From the NCBI RefSeq assembly GCF_001677885.1, contig NZ_LOCQ01000049.1, positions 62,001-126,000 on the forward strand: a stretch of DNA of 64,000 nucleotides. Reading direction: 5' to 3'. This stretch comes from Janthinobacterium psychrotolerans (GTDB lineage Bacteria; Pseudomonadota; Gammaproteobacteria; Burkholderiales; Burkholderiaceae_D). This document shows positions 1 to 8,515 of this stretch, piece by piece (the first letter of the stretch is position 1; the number at the start of each line of letters is the position of its first letter). Both the position numbers and the translations under genes were made by a program. Below the pieces are notes generated by a model that made no database searches, was not told the DNA's origin, and worked only from the letters and a program-made list of their open reading frames with translations.

Positions 1-37
1 CCAGCTCGATCTTTCCGGCCAGCGCTTGTGGTCATGA

Positions 38-62
38 AAAAAGCCGCACTCAGCGGCTTTTT
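38..62 (-). terminator. Intrinsic terminator of the PEP-CTERM gene
   Basis: A perfect hairpin with arms AAAAAGCCGC and GCGGCTTTTT and a five-base loop lies 18 bases beyond the stop codon of the leftward PEP-CTERM gene. It has T-runs on both strands, so it could also stop rightward transcription entering from outside the window. Confidence 0.85.
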
Positions 63-79
63 CATGGCGTTGCGGCGAC

Positions 80-685
80 TCAGGCCGCGTTCCTGCGCCG
101 GCGCATAAAACCCAGCAGGCCCAGGCCGGCCAGCAGCATGGCGTAGGTGCCAGGTTCGGGCACGGCGCTGACGTTGGCGCCGATATTGTCGACCTGGTAG
201 GTGTGCAGCAAGCCTTCCTTCCACGAGGCCGATACCAGGTTGCTGAAGCCGGTAAACGTGTAGTCGCTGAAGCTGTGGCTGTCGCCCACCGTGAAAGTCT
301 GGCTGACGGTGCCGCCGCCAGCCTTGGTGCCGACAAAGGTCACGTCATACGAACCCGGCAGCACGCTGACATAGTCGGCCAGGCTGATCTTGTCGAGCGA
401 AAAGGCGGCGCCGTCGGCGCGCGTCAGGGTGGTGGTGGTCAGGGCGGTGGCGCCCAGGCCGGCCGAACCGGCATAGGCAAAACTGTCCTGGTGGGCCGAA
501 TGCAGGCCATACCACAGGCTATTGTCGAAGTTGTAGCCCGCTTCGCTGTAGGAGTCAATCACGGTACCCAGGATGCCAGGTTGCTCCAGTGCGTTGAAGT
601 TGATTACAGTTTGCTGCGCCTGGGCGGCGCTGGCGGCGAACATGGCGGCAATGGCCGCGGTACGCAAGATAGTCATGGTTTTCAA
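80..685 (-). CDS. PEP-CTERM sorting domain protein (exported)
   Basis: The product (about 201 aa) begins with a signal peptide (MTILRTAAIAAMFAASAAQA) and ends with VPEPGTYAMLLAGLGLLG followed by an RRRR cluster. That is the PEP-CTERM anchor: Pro-Glu-Pro, one hydrophobic helix, basic tail. Proteins of this class are processed by an exosortase-like enzyme and end up at the cell surface or in extracellular matrix. The middle is beta-rich with no recognised catalytic domain. A GGAGG site lies seven bases before an in-frame TTG at 685, against sixteen before the ATG at 676, so the TTG is the better start. No exosortase gene is visible nearby, and the exact role is unknown. Confidence 0.85.
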   Translation of the reverse strand: MKTMTILRTAAIAAMFAASAAQAQQTVINFNALEQPGILGTVIDSYSEAGYNFDNSLWYGLHSAHQDSFAYAGSAGLGATALTTTTLTRADGAAFSLDKISLADYVSVLPGSYDVTFVGTKAGGGTVSQTFTVGDSHSFSDYTFTGFSNLVSASWKEGLLHTYQVDNIGANVSAVPEPGTYAMLLAGLGLLGFMRRRRNAA

Positions 686-929
686 GATGGGTCCTCCAGG
701 TTGAAGCGGCAGGGTGGTGGCCGACTTCAGGGAAAGTCGGGCCATTTTTTGGGTGCCTGCAAGACCTTCCGCAATTTTCCCGGCATGGCCTGCGTTGACA
801 TCATCAGTAGAACATATCCATGTCGAAAAATCATCTTTGATTTTAAAAAGACATGCCTTTGTGACTATTTTGTAACCATAAATATATTAATCATATCGCC
901 ACTATCGATTGGTTTTCTCGTCTGGAAAT

Positions 930-960
930 AAAAAAGCCATACACCCCATGGCGCATGGCT
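930..960 (-). terminator. Intrinsic terminator of the LOG-family gene
   Basis: Read leftward, an AGCCAT/ATGGCT stem with a 14-base loop is followed by six T. It lies 24 bases after the stop of the LOG-family gene and closes the leftward gene run that starts at 3502. Confidence 0.7.
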
Positions 961-983
961 CGTCGAGCAACAAGATGACAGGG

Positions 984-1532
984 TCAGGGCGCGCAGTCTT
1001 TCAGGCGCTGCACCAGCGCCGCCGGATCGGCGCCGGCATTGAGGAAAGCCGCATGCTGCGGACGCACAAACCCTTGCTCGCGGCCGTTTTGCACAAAGCT
1101 GATCAAACCGTCATAAAAATGGTCGACATTGAGCAGGCCGATCGGCTTGGCATGGATGCCCAGCTGGGCCCAGGTCAGCATTTCAAACAGTTCTTCCAGG
1201 GTGCCGTAGCCACCCGGCATGGCGATAAAGGCATCGGACAGGCTGGCCATCATGGCCTTGCGTTCATGCATGTCCTTGACCACGAACTGGCGCGTCAGGC
1301 CGGTGTGGCCCACTTCACGTTCGACCAGCGCGGTCGGGATCACGCCCGTCACCTCGCCGCCCAGGCGCAGCACTTCATCGGCGATCACGCCCATCAGGCC
1401 CACATTGCCACCGCCATACACGAGCGCGATATTTTCCGACACCAGCACGCGCGCCAGTTCGCGCGCGGCCACCGCATATTGGGGTGTGACGCCAGCATTG
1501 GCGCCACAGTACACACATAAAGCCTTGATCAC
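984..1532 (-). CDS. LOG family protein (nucleoside 5'-monophosphate phosphoribohydrolase)
   Basis: The 182-aa product is full length for the TIGR00730/LOG family. It has the Rossmann-type GGGNVGLMG loop near residue 40 and the family signature PGGYGTLEE near residue 105, which carries catalytic and phosphate-binding residues. LOG enzymes cleave nucleoside 5'-monophosphates (cytokinin ribotides in plants and actinobacteria, purine or pyrimidine nucleotides in bacteria) to free base and ribose 5-phosphate in the cytosol. The start is GTG at 1532 with an AGAGGG site just upstream and only eight bases after the stop of the TPR gene, so the two are probably cotranscribed. The substrate in this organism cannot be read from sequence. 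Confidence 0.88.
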   Translation of the reverse strand: MIKALCVYCGANAGVTPQYAVAARELARVLVSENIALVYGGGNVGLMGVIADEVLRLGGEVTGVIPTALVEREVGHTGLTRQFVVKDMHERKAMMASLSDAFIAMPGGYGTLEELFEMLTWAQLGIHAKPIGLLNVDHFYDGLISFVQNGREQGFVRPQHAAFLNAGADPAALVQRLKDCAP

Positions 1533-1540
1533 AGGACCCT

Positions 1541-2314
1541 CTATTTCTTCAGTTCATCAATAGCAGCCTCGACTTCGAGGCGCTCCTTCGCATCGACCGC
1601 CACGCATTCGGCGGCCTGTTCGTACAAGGCCATCGCTTCGGCCAGTTTTTTATTTCCTTCGAGCATGATCAAGGCGCGCGCATATTCGCTGCGCGCCGAC
1701 GCCGAAGCCGGATTCAGGGCCAGCGCCGTCCTGAAGTGCTGGAAGCCGTCGTCCTTGTTGGCGCCATAGCTGAGGCCACCGATCAGGGCGCCCACCTTGT
1801 CGATAATTTCCGTGTGGTAGATGCCGAAGGCGATATGGGCATCGGCATGCAGCGGCGCCAGGGTCACGGTACGGTTCAGGCTGTTACGCACCTTGGCGCC
1901 CATGCCCTGCGCCAGCGCCTTGACCACGGAAATACCGAGCGCATAGCGTCCCAGGCTGAAGGCATGCCAGTAAAAGCCGGCCGGATTGTCCGGCTGCTCG
2001 GCCTGCTGGCGCTCGCAGCGTTCGGCCACCTCCTCGAACAGCGCCAGCCTGGCGCCCTCGTCAAGCTCCAGGTGGGTGGCATACATGCAGCTGGCCTTGT
2101 GCGCCACGCTATAGCCGGGTACGCCCACGGCCAGGCCCAGCTTGGCCGCGCGCGCAAAGTCGCCCGCATGGTAGGCGATCCAGGCCTGCACCAGCGCCGC
2201 CTGTGCCGGGAACGGCTCGACATCGCCCGCATGCAGGCGCTGCCACGATGTTTCCAGCGACAAGGGGGTATACACATAAGCATTGTCGGGGTACGGAAAT
2301 TGTTTCCAAGCCAT
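1541..2314 (-). CDS. TPR-like repeat protein, unknown function
   Basis: The 257-aa product is Ala-rich and helical, with TPR-like stretches (AALVQAWIAYHAGDFARAAKLG near the start; ARSEYARALIMLEGNKKLAEAMALYEQAA near the end). It has no clear signal peptide and no catalytic motif. The ATG at 2314 is chosen because AAGGAG lies six bases upstream; an upstream TTG overlapping the previous stop has no site. It follows the TetR gene by 14 bases and precedes the LOG gene by 8, so it is in an operon. A protein-interaction scaffold is likely; the specific function is unknown. Confidence 0.7.
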   Translation of the reverse strand: MAWKQFPYPDNAYVYTPLSLETSWQRLHAGDVEPFPAQAALVQAWIAYHAGDFARAAKLGLAVGVPGYSVAHKASCMYATHLELDEGARLALFEEVAERCERQQAEQPDNPAGFYWHAFSLGRYALGISVVKALAQGMGAKVRNSLNRTVTLAPLHADAHIAFGIYHTEIIDKVGALIGGLSYGANKDDGFQHFRTALALNPASASARSEYARALIMLEGNKKLAEAMALYEQAAECVAVDAKERLEVEAAIDELKK

Positions 2315-2328
2315 CACGGTCTCCTTGT

Positions 2329-3024
2329 TCAAATCGCGCCGTCGGTCAGCCGCCCATCCTCCTGCAGTGTAGTCAGGTATTGTTCCGACAGCTTACGGAA
2401 CAGCAGATGGGTCTCATCGCGCAGATAAGGGCCGATCAGCGACAGCACCTGGTAGCAGCCGCGCGCCAGCGCATCGGACATCGATTGCTGCTCGCTGTAC
2501 TTGCGCGGATTGCGCACGTATTCATACGACAGCCAGTAGGTGGCGACCACCACCATATTGGTCGCCATGGCGCCGATTTCCATGTCCGACGCGACCAGCG
2601 ACTGCTCGCTGCGCAAGTCTTCGCACAGCTGCGTGGCGACCTTGATCTTGTGCGCGAGGATCAGCTTGAAGTGCAGCTCCAGCTTGCGGTTGCGCGACAG
2701 CAAGTCATTGAGATCGCGGTAAAAGAAGCGGTAGCGCCAGATCAGCTCGAACATCAGATGCAGATACAGCCAGACGTCCTCGATATTCGAACGGCGGCCG
2801 CTGGGCACGGTCAGTATGCGTTCGATTTCCGCCTCGAACTGGACGAAGATCGAATTGACAATATCGTCCTTGTTGCGAAAGTGGTAGTACAGGTTGCCGG
2901 GCGAGATATTCATCTCTTCCGCAATCACGGTGGTGGTGATATTCGGTTCACCAAACTCGTTAAACAGGCGCAGCGACAATTCCAGGATGCGTTCGCGGGT
3001 ACGGCGTGGTGCTTTTTGTAGCAT
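2329..3024 (-). CDS. TetR family transcriptional regulator
   Basis: The 231-aa product has a TetR N-terminal helix-turn-helix: TRERILELSLRLFNEFGE, then TTTVIAEEMNISPGNLYYHF, which matches the family recognition helix. The C-terminal ligand-binding region is all-helical and larger than average. The ATG at 3024 gives the compact N terminus normal for TetR proteins; a longer reading upstream merely overlaps the phasin gene in another frame. It lies 73 bases downstream of the phasin and heads the run to the TPR and LOG genes. Regulation of lipid or PHA metabolism is possible from the neighbour but is inference only. Confidence 0.88.
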   Translation of the reverse strand: MLQKAPRRTRERILELSLRLFNEFGEPNITTTVIAEEMNISPGNLYYHFRNKDDIVNSIFVQFEAEIERILTVPSGRRSNIEDVWLYLHLMFELIWRYRFFYRDLNDLLSRNRKLELHFKLILAHKIKVATQLCEDLRSEQSLVASDMEIGAMATNMVVVATYWLSYEYVRNPRKYSEQQSMSDALARGCYQVLSLIGPYLRDETHLLFRKLSEQYLTTLQEDGRLTDGAI

Positions 3025-3097
3025 GGCGGGCAATCTCTCTTTGTTCTGCCCCAAGCATACCACCGAAGATAGCCCCGGTGAAACACCGCGCGCCGGG

Positions 3098-3502
3098 CTA
3101 CGCCGCCTTCCTGGCCTGCTTGCCGGCCGGCGCCGCCTTTTTCTTGACAGGCACTTTTTTGACGGCCCTGGCGGCGCCAGCCGACAACATTGCCAGTTGG
3201 CGCTGCAATTGCTCCACCTGTTCGCGCAGCGCCGCCAGTTCGGCCTGGGTCGGCACGCCGATGGTGGCCAGCGCGCGCGCCACCCTCTCTTCGAAGACCT
3301 GTTCCAGGCGGTCGTGCGCCGCGCCGCCCGGCATGGCGGCTTGCGCCGCCGGCGGCAAGGCCGCGCCATCGTGGGCCAGGCTGGCCAGCAGGCGGCCGCC
3401 CTCTTCCTGCGCGAGCGCAAACGCGCCCAGGCTGGCTTGCCAGATCTGCCGCGCCGAAGCCTGCATGGCGCCGGAGGTATCGTGCTTCAGTTTCTTTGTC
3501 AT
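3098..3502 (-). CDS. Phasin-type (PhaF/PhaI family) PHA granule-associated protein
   Basis: The 134-aa product shows the layout of the polyhydroxyalkanoate granule-associated family. It has an amphipathic helix (QIWQASLGAFALAQEEG), a central helical region with a coiled-coil heptad pattern (LAALREQVEQLQRQLAML), and a Lys/Ala-rich tail (KKVPVKKKAAPAGK) resembling the DNA-binding tails of PhaF proteins. These proteins coat PHA granules and can tether them to the nucleoid. The ATG at 3502 has CAGGAG seven bases upstream. A phaB-type reductase elsewhere in the window (20612-21370) supports a PHA-storing host. Confidence 0.8.
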   Translation of the reverse strand: MTKKLKHDTSGAMQASARQIWQASLGAFALAQEEGGRLLASLAHDGAALPPAAQAAMPGGAAHDRLEQVFEERVARALATIGVPTQAELAALREQVEQLQRQLAMLSAGAARAVKKVPVKKKAAPAGKQARKAA

Positions 3503-3613
3503 TGCCCGCTCCTGTATCATGGAATGCCCTGCTGTTGATTCTAGAGGCCAGAAACAAATGCGGGTAACTGAATGCGCCGCTCGGTGCGCCAGCACACCGA
3601 GCAAACGGAGAGA

Positions 3614-6600
3614 TCAGGCGGCCGCTTGCACCGGGCCGTGCAGCAGGCCATGCAGGCGAAAACCTTCGCGGATATTTTCGCGCAGCACAGCGCCCTTCCA
3701 CGGCTTGGTATAGAAGCGGTCGACGGCGCCGCGGTTGATCGCCGCCATGATCGGTGTCAGGTCGGCATGGGCCGACAGCATGATGCGGAAAGTGTCCGGG
3801 CACAGGTGCTTGACCCGCTCCATGAATTCGGTGCCGCTCATGGCCGGCATGCACTGGTCGCACAAAATCACCTGCACCTGGTGGCGCGCCAGGATGTCGA
3901 ATCCTTCGGCGGCCGTCTGGGCCGTCAGGATGCGGTAGCCGTCCTGGGCCAAAAAATCGCTCAGCACGTCGAGCATGAAGACGTCGTCGTCGACGATCAG
4001 CAGCGTCTGCTGCTGTTCGTTGCCGGCGTCTCGCGGCGCCTGCAGCAGCTTTCCTTTCATCAACATCTGTTCGAACTCTTCCTGCGCCACCGGGCGGCTG
4101 AAATAATAGCCCTGCATTTCATCGCAGCCATGACGGCGCAAATACGCCAGTTGCGCATCGTTTTCCACACCCTCGGCGATCACCTGCAGCTTCATGCTGT
4201 GCGCCATGCTGATAATGGCCAGCACGATGGCCGCGTCGTCGGGGTTGCTGGTGACCTCGCGCACAAAGGCGATATCGATCTTGAGCTTGTCGATGGGAAA
4301 GCGTTTCAGATAGGCCAGGCTGGAGTAGCCGGTGCCAAAATCGTCGATGGAGATCTGCACGCCCAGCGCCTTGAGGTTGCGCAGCACGGCGATGGTTTCC
4401 TCGGCGTTCGACATCAATGAACTTTCCGTCAGTTCCAGTTCCAGCAGGTCCGGCGCGATCCCGTGCTTGCGGATGGCGCGCAACACTTCTTCTTCCAGGC
4501 CGCCGACAAAAAACTGGATGCCCGACACGTTGACCGACAGGTGCACCGGGCCGATGCTGCTCGAACTCCAGTCGGCGATAGTGCGGCAGGCCTGGTCGAT
4601 CACCCAGTTGCCGACCCGCACGATCAGGCCGGTTTCCTCCAGCAGTGGAATGAACACGGCCGGCGACACCATGCCGTGGCCGGGCCGGCGCCAGCGTATC
4701 AGCACTTCGGCGCCGCTGACCCGGCCCGAGACGATGTGTACCTTGGGCTGGAAGAACAGCACGAATTCCTGGTTGTCGATGGCGCGCCGCAGCGCATTTT
4801 CCATATCGAGGCGGGCCATCGACTGGGCGTTCATTTCGGCCGTAAAAAAACGGAAGGCGTCGCGCCCGGCTTCCTTGGCGCGGTACATGGCCGTGTCGGC
4901 GTACTGGATCAGCGTGTCGGCATCTGGCGCGTCGTCGGGACAGACGGCGATACCGATGCTGGCCGTGACCGTCACCTCATGGCCCTGCAGGTCGAACGGC
5001 TTGCGCATCGCTTCGCGGATCTTGTCGACCACGGCCACCGAATGCTGGGCGCCGTCGGGCAGGATCAGGATGGCGGCAAATTCGTCGCCGCCGAAGCGGC
5101 CGATGGTGTCGCGCACGCGCAGGCAATCGACCAGGCGGCTGGAGAACTGACGCAGCAATTCGTCGCCGATGGTATGGCCCAGGGTGTCGTTGACATTCTT
5201 GAAGCGGTCGACATCGAGAAACAGCACCGCCACCGACCATTGATGTTCCTGCGCCTGCGCCAGCGCATGGGTGAGCGAATCGTAGAACTGGCTGCGGTTG
5301 GGCAGGCCCGTGAGGGTGTCGAAATGGGCCAGCTTCAGCAGGCGCTGCTCGGCCTCCTTGCGCTCGGTGATATCGCGCGCCACCGCCACCAGGATCGAGC
5401 TCAGGCCCGAGCGCAGGGTGCGCCGCTGCACTTCGACCGCCAGGGGCGAACCGTCCTTGCGGTGCAGCTGCAGTTCGGCCATCTGCGCGCCCTGGTCGCC
5501 GGCCAGCAGCTTTTCATACAGTTCGTCGAGCTGCGGCTGGCCGTCGTGACTGCCGCCCGGCCCCACCTGCAGGAAGTCTTCGCGCTCGAAGCCGAGCATG
5601 CGGCAGGCCGTCTGGTTGACGTCGACAAAGCACATGCCGGCGCGGTCGACCAGGAAGATGGCGTCGGCGGTGGCGTCCATCGCCAGGCGAAAGCGCCGCA
5701 GGTCTTCGTCGAGGCGGATGCGGGCCGCCATGTCGAGCGTCAGCTGTTCATGGTGGCGCTTGATTTCGTCGTACAGCAGCAGGTTGTCGTAGGCCACCGC
5801 GATCTGCGCAGCCACTGTGGCGGCGACACGCTCGTCGACTTCGGAAAACTCGTGCGTACCGAGTTTGTCGACCAGGTACAGCCAGCCGTGCACGCGCTCG
5901 CGCGAGGCGATCGCCACGCCAAGAAAGGAGTGCACGGGCGGATGCGTGCCGGGCAGGCCCAGCGCGGCGGGGTCGCCTTTCAGGCCATTGACGCGGTGCG
6001 GTTGCTGCCGCTCCAGCAGGCGCGCCAGCACGCCGGTGCGCGGCGCGGTGGCGATCTGCTCGATGTTCTTTTCGGTGCCGCACGCGGAAAAATAGCTGAG
6101 CTTGTCGGCGCCTTCTTCGAGCACGCCGATGCAGGCGTAACGCGCCACGCAGATGTTTTGCGCCACCTTGCAGCCGGCGGCGATCAGCGCGCGCGGATCG
6201 CGTTCCGCGCCCAGGTCCATGCCCAGCTCGATCAGGGCCGTCAGGCGCAGGCTGACCGCCTGCAGGCTGGAAAGCGAGCGCGACAGCCGCTCCGTCATGA
6301 TCGCCAGGTCTTCCGGCACCGGCGCGCCGCTCTCGCCCTGGCCGGCCAACTGGGAAATCTGCTGGCGGCTCGTTTCCAGTTCATCGAGATAGCCGCTGAC
6401 ATGTTGTTCGATGCCGGACAATTTTCCCATGTCCGGCGTGTCGGCCGCGCGCAGCCTGGCGCCCGCCGGCGGCGCTGGCGCCACCAGGCCCAGCGCTTCG
6501 TTGACGGTGCGCACGATCACTTCCGGGTCGGATGGTTTCGGCAGCACCCAGCGCACGCCGCAGGCCTGCGCCAGCAAGATCGCCTCCTGCTCGCGGTAGG

Positions 6601-7243
6601 TGGCCGTATAAAAGATGATGGGCACGTCGGCCAGCGCGGCGTCTTCATGCACGCGCGTGACGAATTCATAGCCATCCATATTGGGCATCAGGATGTCGGA
6701 AATGATCAGGTCGGGCCGCTCGGTACGCATGATGTCGAGGCCCTCGGCGCCATTGGCCGCTTCCAGCAGGCGATGGCCGCTGTAGCCGAGCAGCGCTGTC
6801 AGGAACTCGCGGTTGAGCACATGATCATCGACGATCAGGATAGTGGAGATGTCGTTTTTAACTGGCGTCGACGGCGCCCCGGGTAAAAAAGATTCCAGCT
6901 CCGCCACGAACAGGTCCGGTTCGATCGGCTTGCCGATATAGCCGTTGAAACCGGCTTCGAGCAGGCGCTCGCGGTCGCCCACCATGGCCAGCGCGGTGAC
7001 GGCCAGCGCGGGAATCTTGCTCAGCAAGGGGTCCTTCTTCAGTTCGGCCACCACGCCATAGCCGTCGAGCTTGGGCAGATGGACATCGCAGATGATCAGG
7101 TCGGGCACTTCGCTGCGCGCCATGCGCACACCCTCTTCGCCATCATAGGCGGCCAGCGGCGTGTAGCCGAAGGCGCGCAACAAATACACCATCAATTCCA
7201 TATTGGTGGCGTTATCTTCAATAATCAGGATACGTGCGGACAA
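3614..7243 (-). CDS. Hybrid response regulator: REC-REC-GAF-PAS-GGDEF-EAL-REC
   Basis: The 1209-aa cytosolic product has two N-terminal receiver domains (about 1-125 and 133-250, with phosphoacceptor contexts ICDVHLP and ISDILMP), a helical linker, a GAF-like domain (about 345-495) and a PAS domain (about 515-635). A GGDEF domain follows with an intact GGDEF motif and an RVRD inhibitory I-site five residues before it. The EAL domain has AEVLIRW in place of the usual EALLRW, keeping the metal-binding Glu, plus DDFGTGYSSL. A third receiver (LCDQCMP) ends the protein. It should make and/or degrade cyclic-di-GMP under phosphorelay control. The start is TTG at 7243 with GGGAG six bases upstream. 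No cognate kinase is adjacent. Confidence 0.9.
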   Translation of the reverse strand: MSARILIIEDNATNMELMVYLLRAFGYTPLAAYDGEEGVRMARSEVPDLIICDVHLPKLDGYGVVAELKKDPLLSKIPALAVTALAMVGDRERLLEAGFNGYIGKPIEPDLFVAELESFLPGAPSTPVKNDISTILIVDDHVLNREFLTALLGYSGHRLLEAANGAEGLDIMRTERPDLIISDILMPNMDGYEFVTRVHEDAALADVPIIFYTATYREQEAILLAQACGVRWVLPKPSDPEVIVRTVNEALGLVAPAPPAGARLRAADTPDMGKLSGIEQHVSGYLDELETSRQQISQLAGQGESGAPVPEDLAIMTERLSRSLSSLQAVSLRLTALIELGMDLGAERDPRALIAAGCKVAQNICVARYACIGVLEEGADKLSYFSACGTEKNIEQIATAPRTGVLARLLERQQPHRVNGLKGDPAALGLPGTHPPVHSFLGVAIASRERVHGWLYLVDKLGTHEFSEVDERVAATVAAQIAVAYDNLLLYDEIKRHHEQLTLDMAARIRLDEDLRRFRLAMDATADAIFLVDRAGMCFVDVNQTACRMLGFEREDFLQVGPGGSHDGQPQLDELYEKLLAGDQGAQMAELQLHRKDGSPLAVEVQRRTLRSGLSSILVAVARDITERKEAEQRLLKLAHFDTLTGLPNRSQFYDSLTHALAQAQEHQWSVAVLFLDVDRFKNVNDTLGHTIGDELLRQFSSRLVDCLRVRDTIGRFGGDEFAAILILPDGAQHSVAVVDKIREAMRKPFDLQGHEVTVTASIGIAVCPDDAPDADTLIQYADTAMYRAKEAGRDAFRFFTAEMNAQSMARLDMENALRRAIDNQEFVLFFQPKVHIVSGRVSGAEVLIRWRRPGHGMVSPAVFIPLLEETGLIVRVGNWVIDQACRTIADWSSSSIGPVHLSVNVSGIQFFVGGLEEEVLRAIRKHGIAPDLLELELTESSLMSNAEETIAVLRNLKALGVQISIDDFGTGYSSLAYLKRFPIDKLKIDIAFVREVTSNPDDAAIVLAIISMAHSMKLQVIAEGVENDAQLAYLRRHGCDEMQGYYFSRPVAQEEFEQMLMKGKLLQAPRDAGNEQQQTLLIVDDDVFMLDVLSDFLAQDGYRILTAQTAAEGFDILARHQVQVILCDQCMPAMSGTEFMERVKHLCPDTFRIMLSAHADLTPIMAAINRGAVDRFYTKPWKGAVLRENIREGFRLHGLLHGPVQAAA

Positions 7244-7570
7244 TTAGCACTCCCACCTAAGTAACATTTCACTATTAATACCCGTTCACCCGCTTGCCGT
7301 CTGTGCGGTCCAGCGCACAACGCTGATCTGAGTGGCATGACAATCCTACAATAGCGGGTGTACATTCTCGGTATAAATCGGCGATCGCCGATTTCACCAC
7401 ACATGTGGCCGCCTGAGCGCCGCGCGACGCGCGTCCACGGCAGCTGCCAGCTTAAACCAGGACGGCACGGGACGACAGGTTTTTATGAGCGGCAAGCGAT
7501 GAAAAGTGGACAACCATGGCGTCAAAAACGACAACTAGTCCAGCTTGATGCCAGGCGGGGCAACCCGGCG
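7244..7570. other. 327-base intergenic region, no gene seen
   Basis: The region lies between the TTG start of the hybrid regulator and the stop of the lipase gene. It holds a 20-base perfect palindrome (7375-7394) and must contain the promoter of the hybrid regulator. No convincing ORF, RNA gene or terminator was recognised. Confidence 0.6.
7375..7394. repeat. 20-bp perfect palindrome, possible operator
   Basis: The sequence is AAATCGGCGATCGCCGATTT, perfectly self-complementary. It lies 132 bases upstream of the start of the cyclic-di-GMP hybrid regulator. There is no T-run, so it is not an intrinsic terminator. A dimeric regulator site is plausible but unproven. Confidence 0.4.
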
Positions 7571-8515
7571 CTAACCAGACGCCAAAACCGCTGCACCGAC
7601 TTGCGAAACGATAGTGATTTCCGCCAGCACCTGGCGCAGCACGCGCGCATCGGACGCCAGCGCCACATGGCCCAGGCCGGCATAAGCATGATTGCGCGCG
7701 CCCGGCAGCCGCGCCGAGTCCTGCGGCGCGACGATATTGTCGTGATGCGAATAGATCGATGTGATCAGCGCGCGCGCCTGCGGCGTCTCGTCATGGTCCA
7801 GCTGCGCCAGCCAGGCGCCGGGCCGGCCGCCGGGACGGCTCATCTGGCGCGCATTGCTGCCCACCGCCAGGTTGGCCAGCGCCGTGCCGTGGTGCGGCGT
7901 GCCGATGGTGATCACGCGCGCCACGCGCGCGCAACCATGGCGGCGCAAGTACGCGCGCGCCACCAGGCCGCCCATGCTGTGCGCAACGATGATGACCTGC
8001 CGCGCGCCGGCGTCGGCCAGCAAGGCGTCGATGGCCTGTTCGACCACCGGCACGAAGTCCTCGATGCCGGCATTGACGGGTTCGAGGTCGACTGCGCCAT
8101 GGACCACGCCGGCCCGCGCCAGCTGGCCGCTCAAGGGCGCCCAGAAACCGCGGTTGCAGACATAACCGTGAATCAATAACACCGGCAGCAGCGCCTTTCC
8201 TGGCGTGCCAGGCTTGCTCAGGCGCGGGCGCAGCATGCCCCAGGACGAGGTACGCAGATTGGCGCTCAGTTCGCCCATGAACAAACGCGCCGCGGCGGCC
8301 ATGCCGAGCGGCTGCGGCACGGCCTGGCCGCCGTCACGCCGGCTGTGCCAGAAATTGCGCGCCACAATCAGCGCGCGCACCAGCAGCACGCCCATCGCAC
8401 CCAGCAGCAGCGCCAGCGCCATGTGCCTCAGGCCGCCCTGCCACAGCAGCCATGCCAGGCCCAGGGCTGCCAGCACTTGCAGCAGCATCAGCCAGCGCAG
8501 GGCGCGGGCAATCAC
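7571..8515 (-). CDS. Membrane-anchored alpha/beta-hydrolase (lipase/esterase)
   Basis: The 314-aa product starts with two hydrophobic segments (about 5-26 and 32-50), giving a membrane anchor. The lipase-type alpha/beta-hydrolase fold follows: oxyanion-loop LLIHGYVCNRGFW, nucleophile elbow AHSMGG (G-x-S-x-G class with Ala at the first position), TIGTPHHGT after it, a candidate catalytic Asp in HHDNIV and His in GLGHVAL. The start is GTG, overlapping the stop of the GMC oxidoreductase gene by four bases, with a strong AAAGGAGG seven bases upstream, so translation is coupled. It probably cleaves an ester whose alcohol product is oxidised by the GMC enzyme; that is inference. Confidence 0.82.
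   Translation of the reverse strand: MIARALRWLMLLQVLAALGLAWLLWQGGLRHMALALLLGAMGVLLVRALIVARNFWHSRRDGGQAVPQPLGMAAAARLFMGELSANLRTSSWGMLRPRLSKPGTPGKALLPVLLIHGYVCNRGFWAPLSGQLARAGVVHGAVDLEPVNAGIEDFVPVVEQAIDALLADAGARQVIIVAHSMGGLVARAYLRRHGCARVARVITIGTPHHGTALANLAVGSNARQMSRPGGRPGAWLAQLDHDETPQARALITSIYSHHDNIVAPQDSARLPGARNHAYAGLGHVALASDARVLRQVLAEITIVSQVGAAVLASG

Noticed and set aside
2109..3863. Extended N-termini and overlapping frames around the TetR and phasin genes
   Set aside because: The extra residues are Arg/Ala/Pro-rich shadow translations without ribosome sites; the starts at 3024 and 3502 fit the families.
4463..6886. Long open frame (807 codons) on the plus strand opposite the cyclic-di-GMP regulator
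   Set aside because: It is the antisense shadow of a gene with clear domains; in high-GC DNA such frames stay open by chance. The same applies to frames at 29097-31283 (-), 39753-42260 (+) and 42300-44423 (+).
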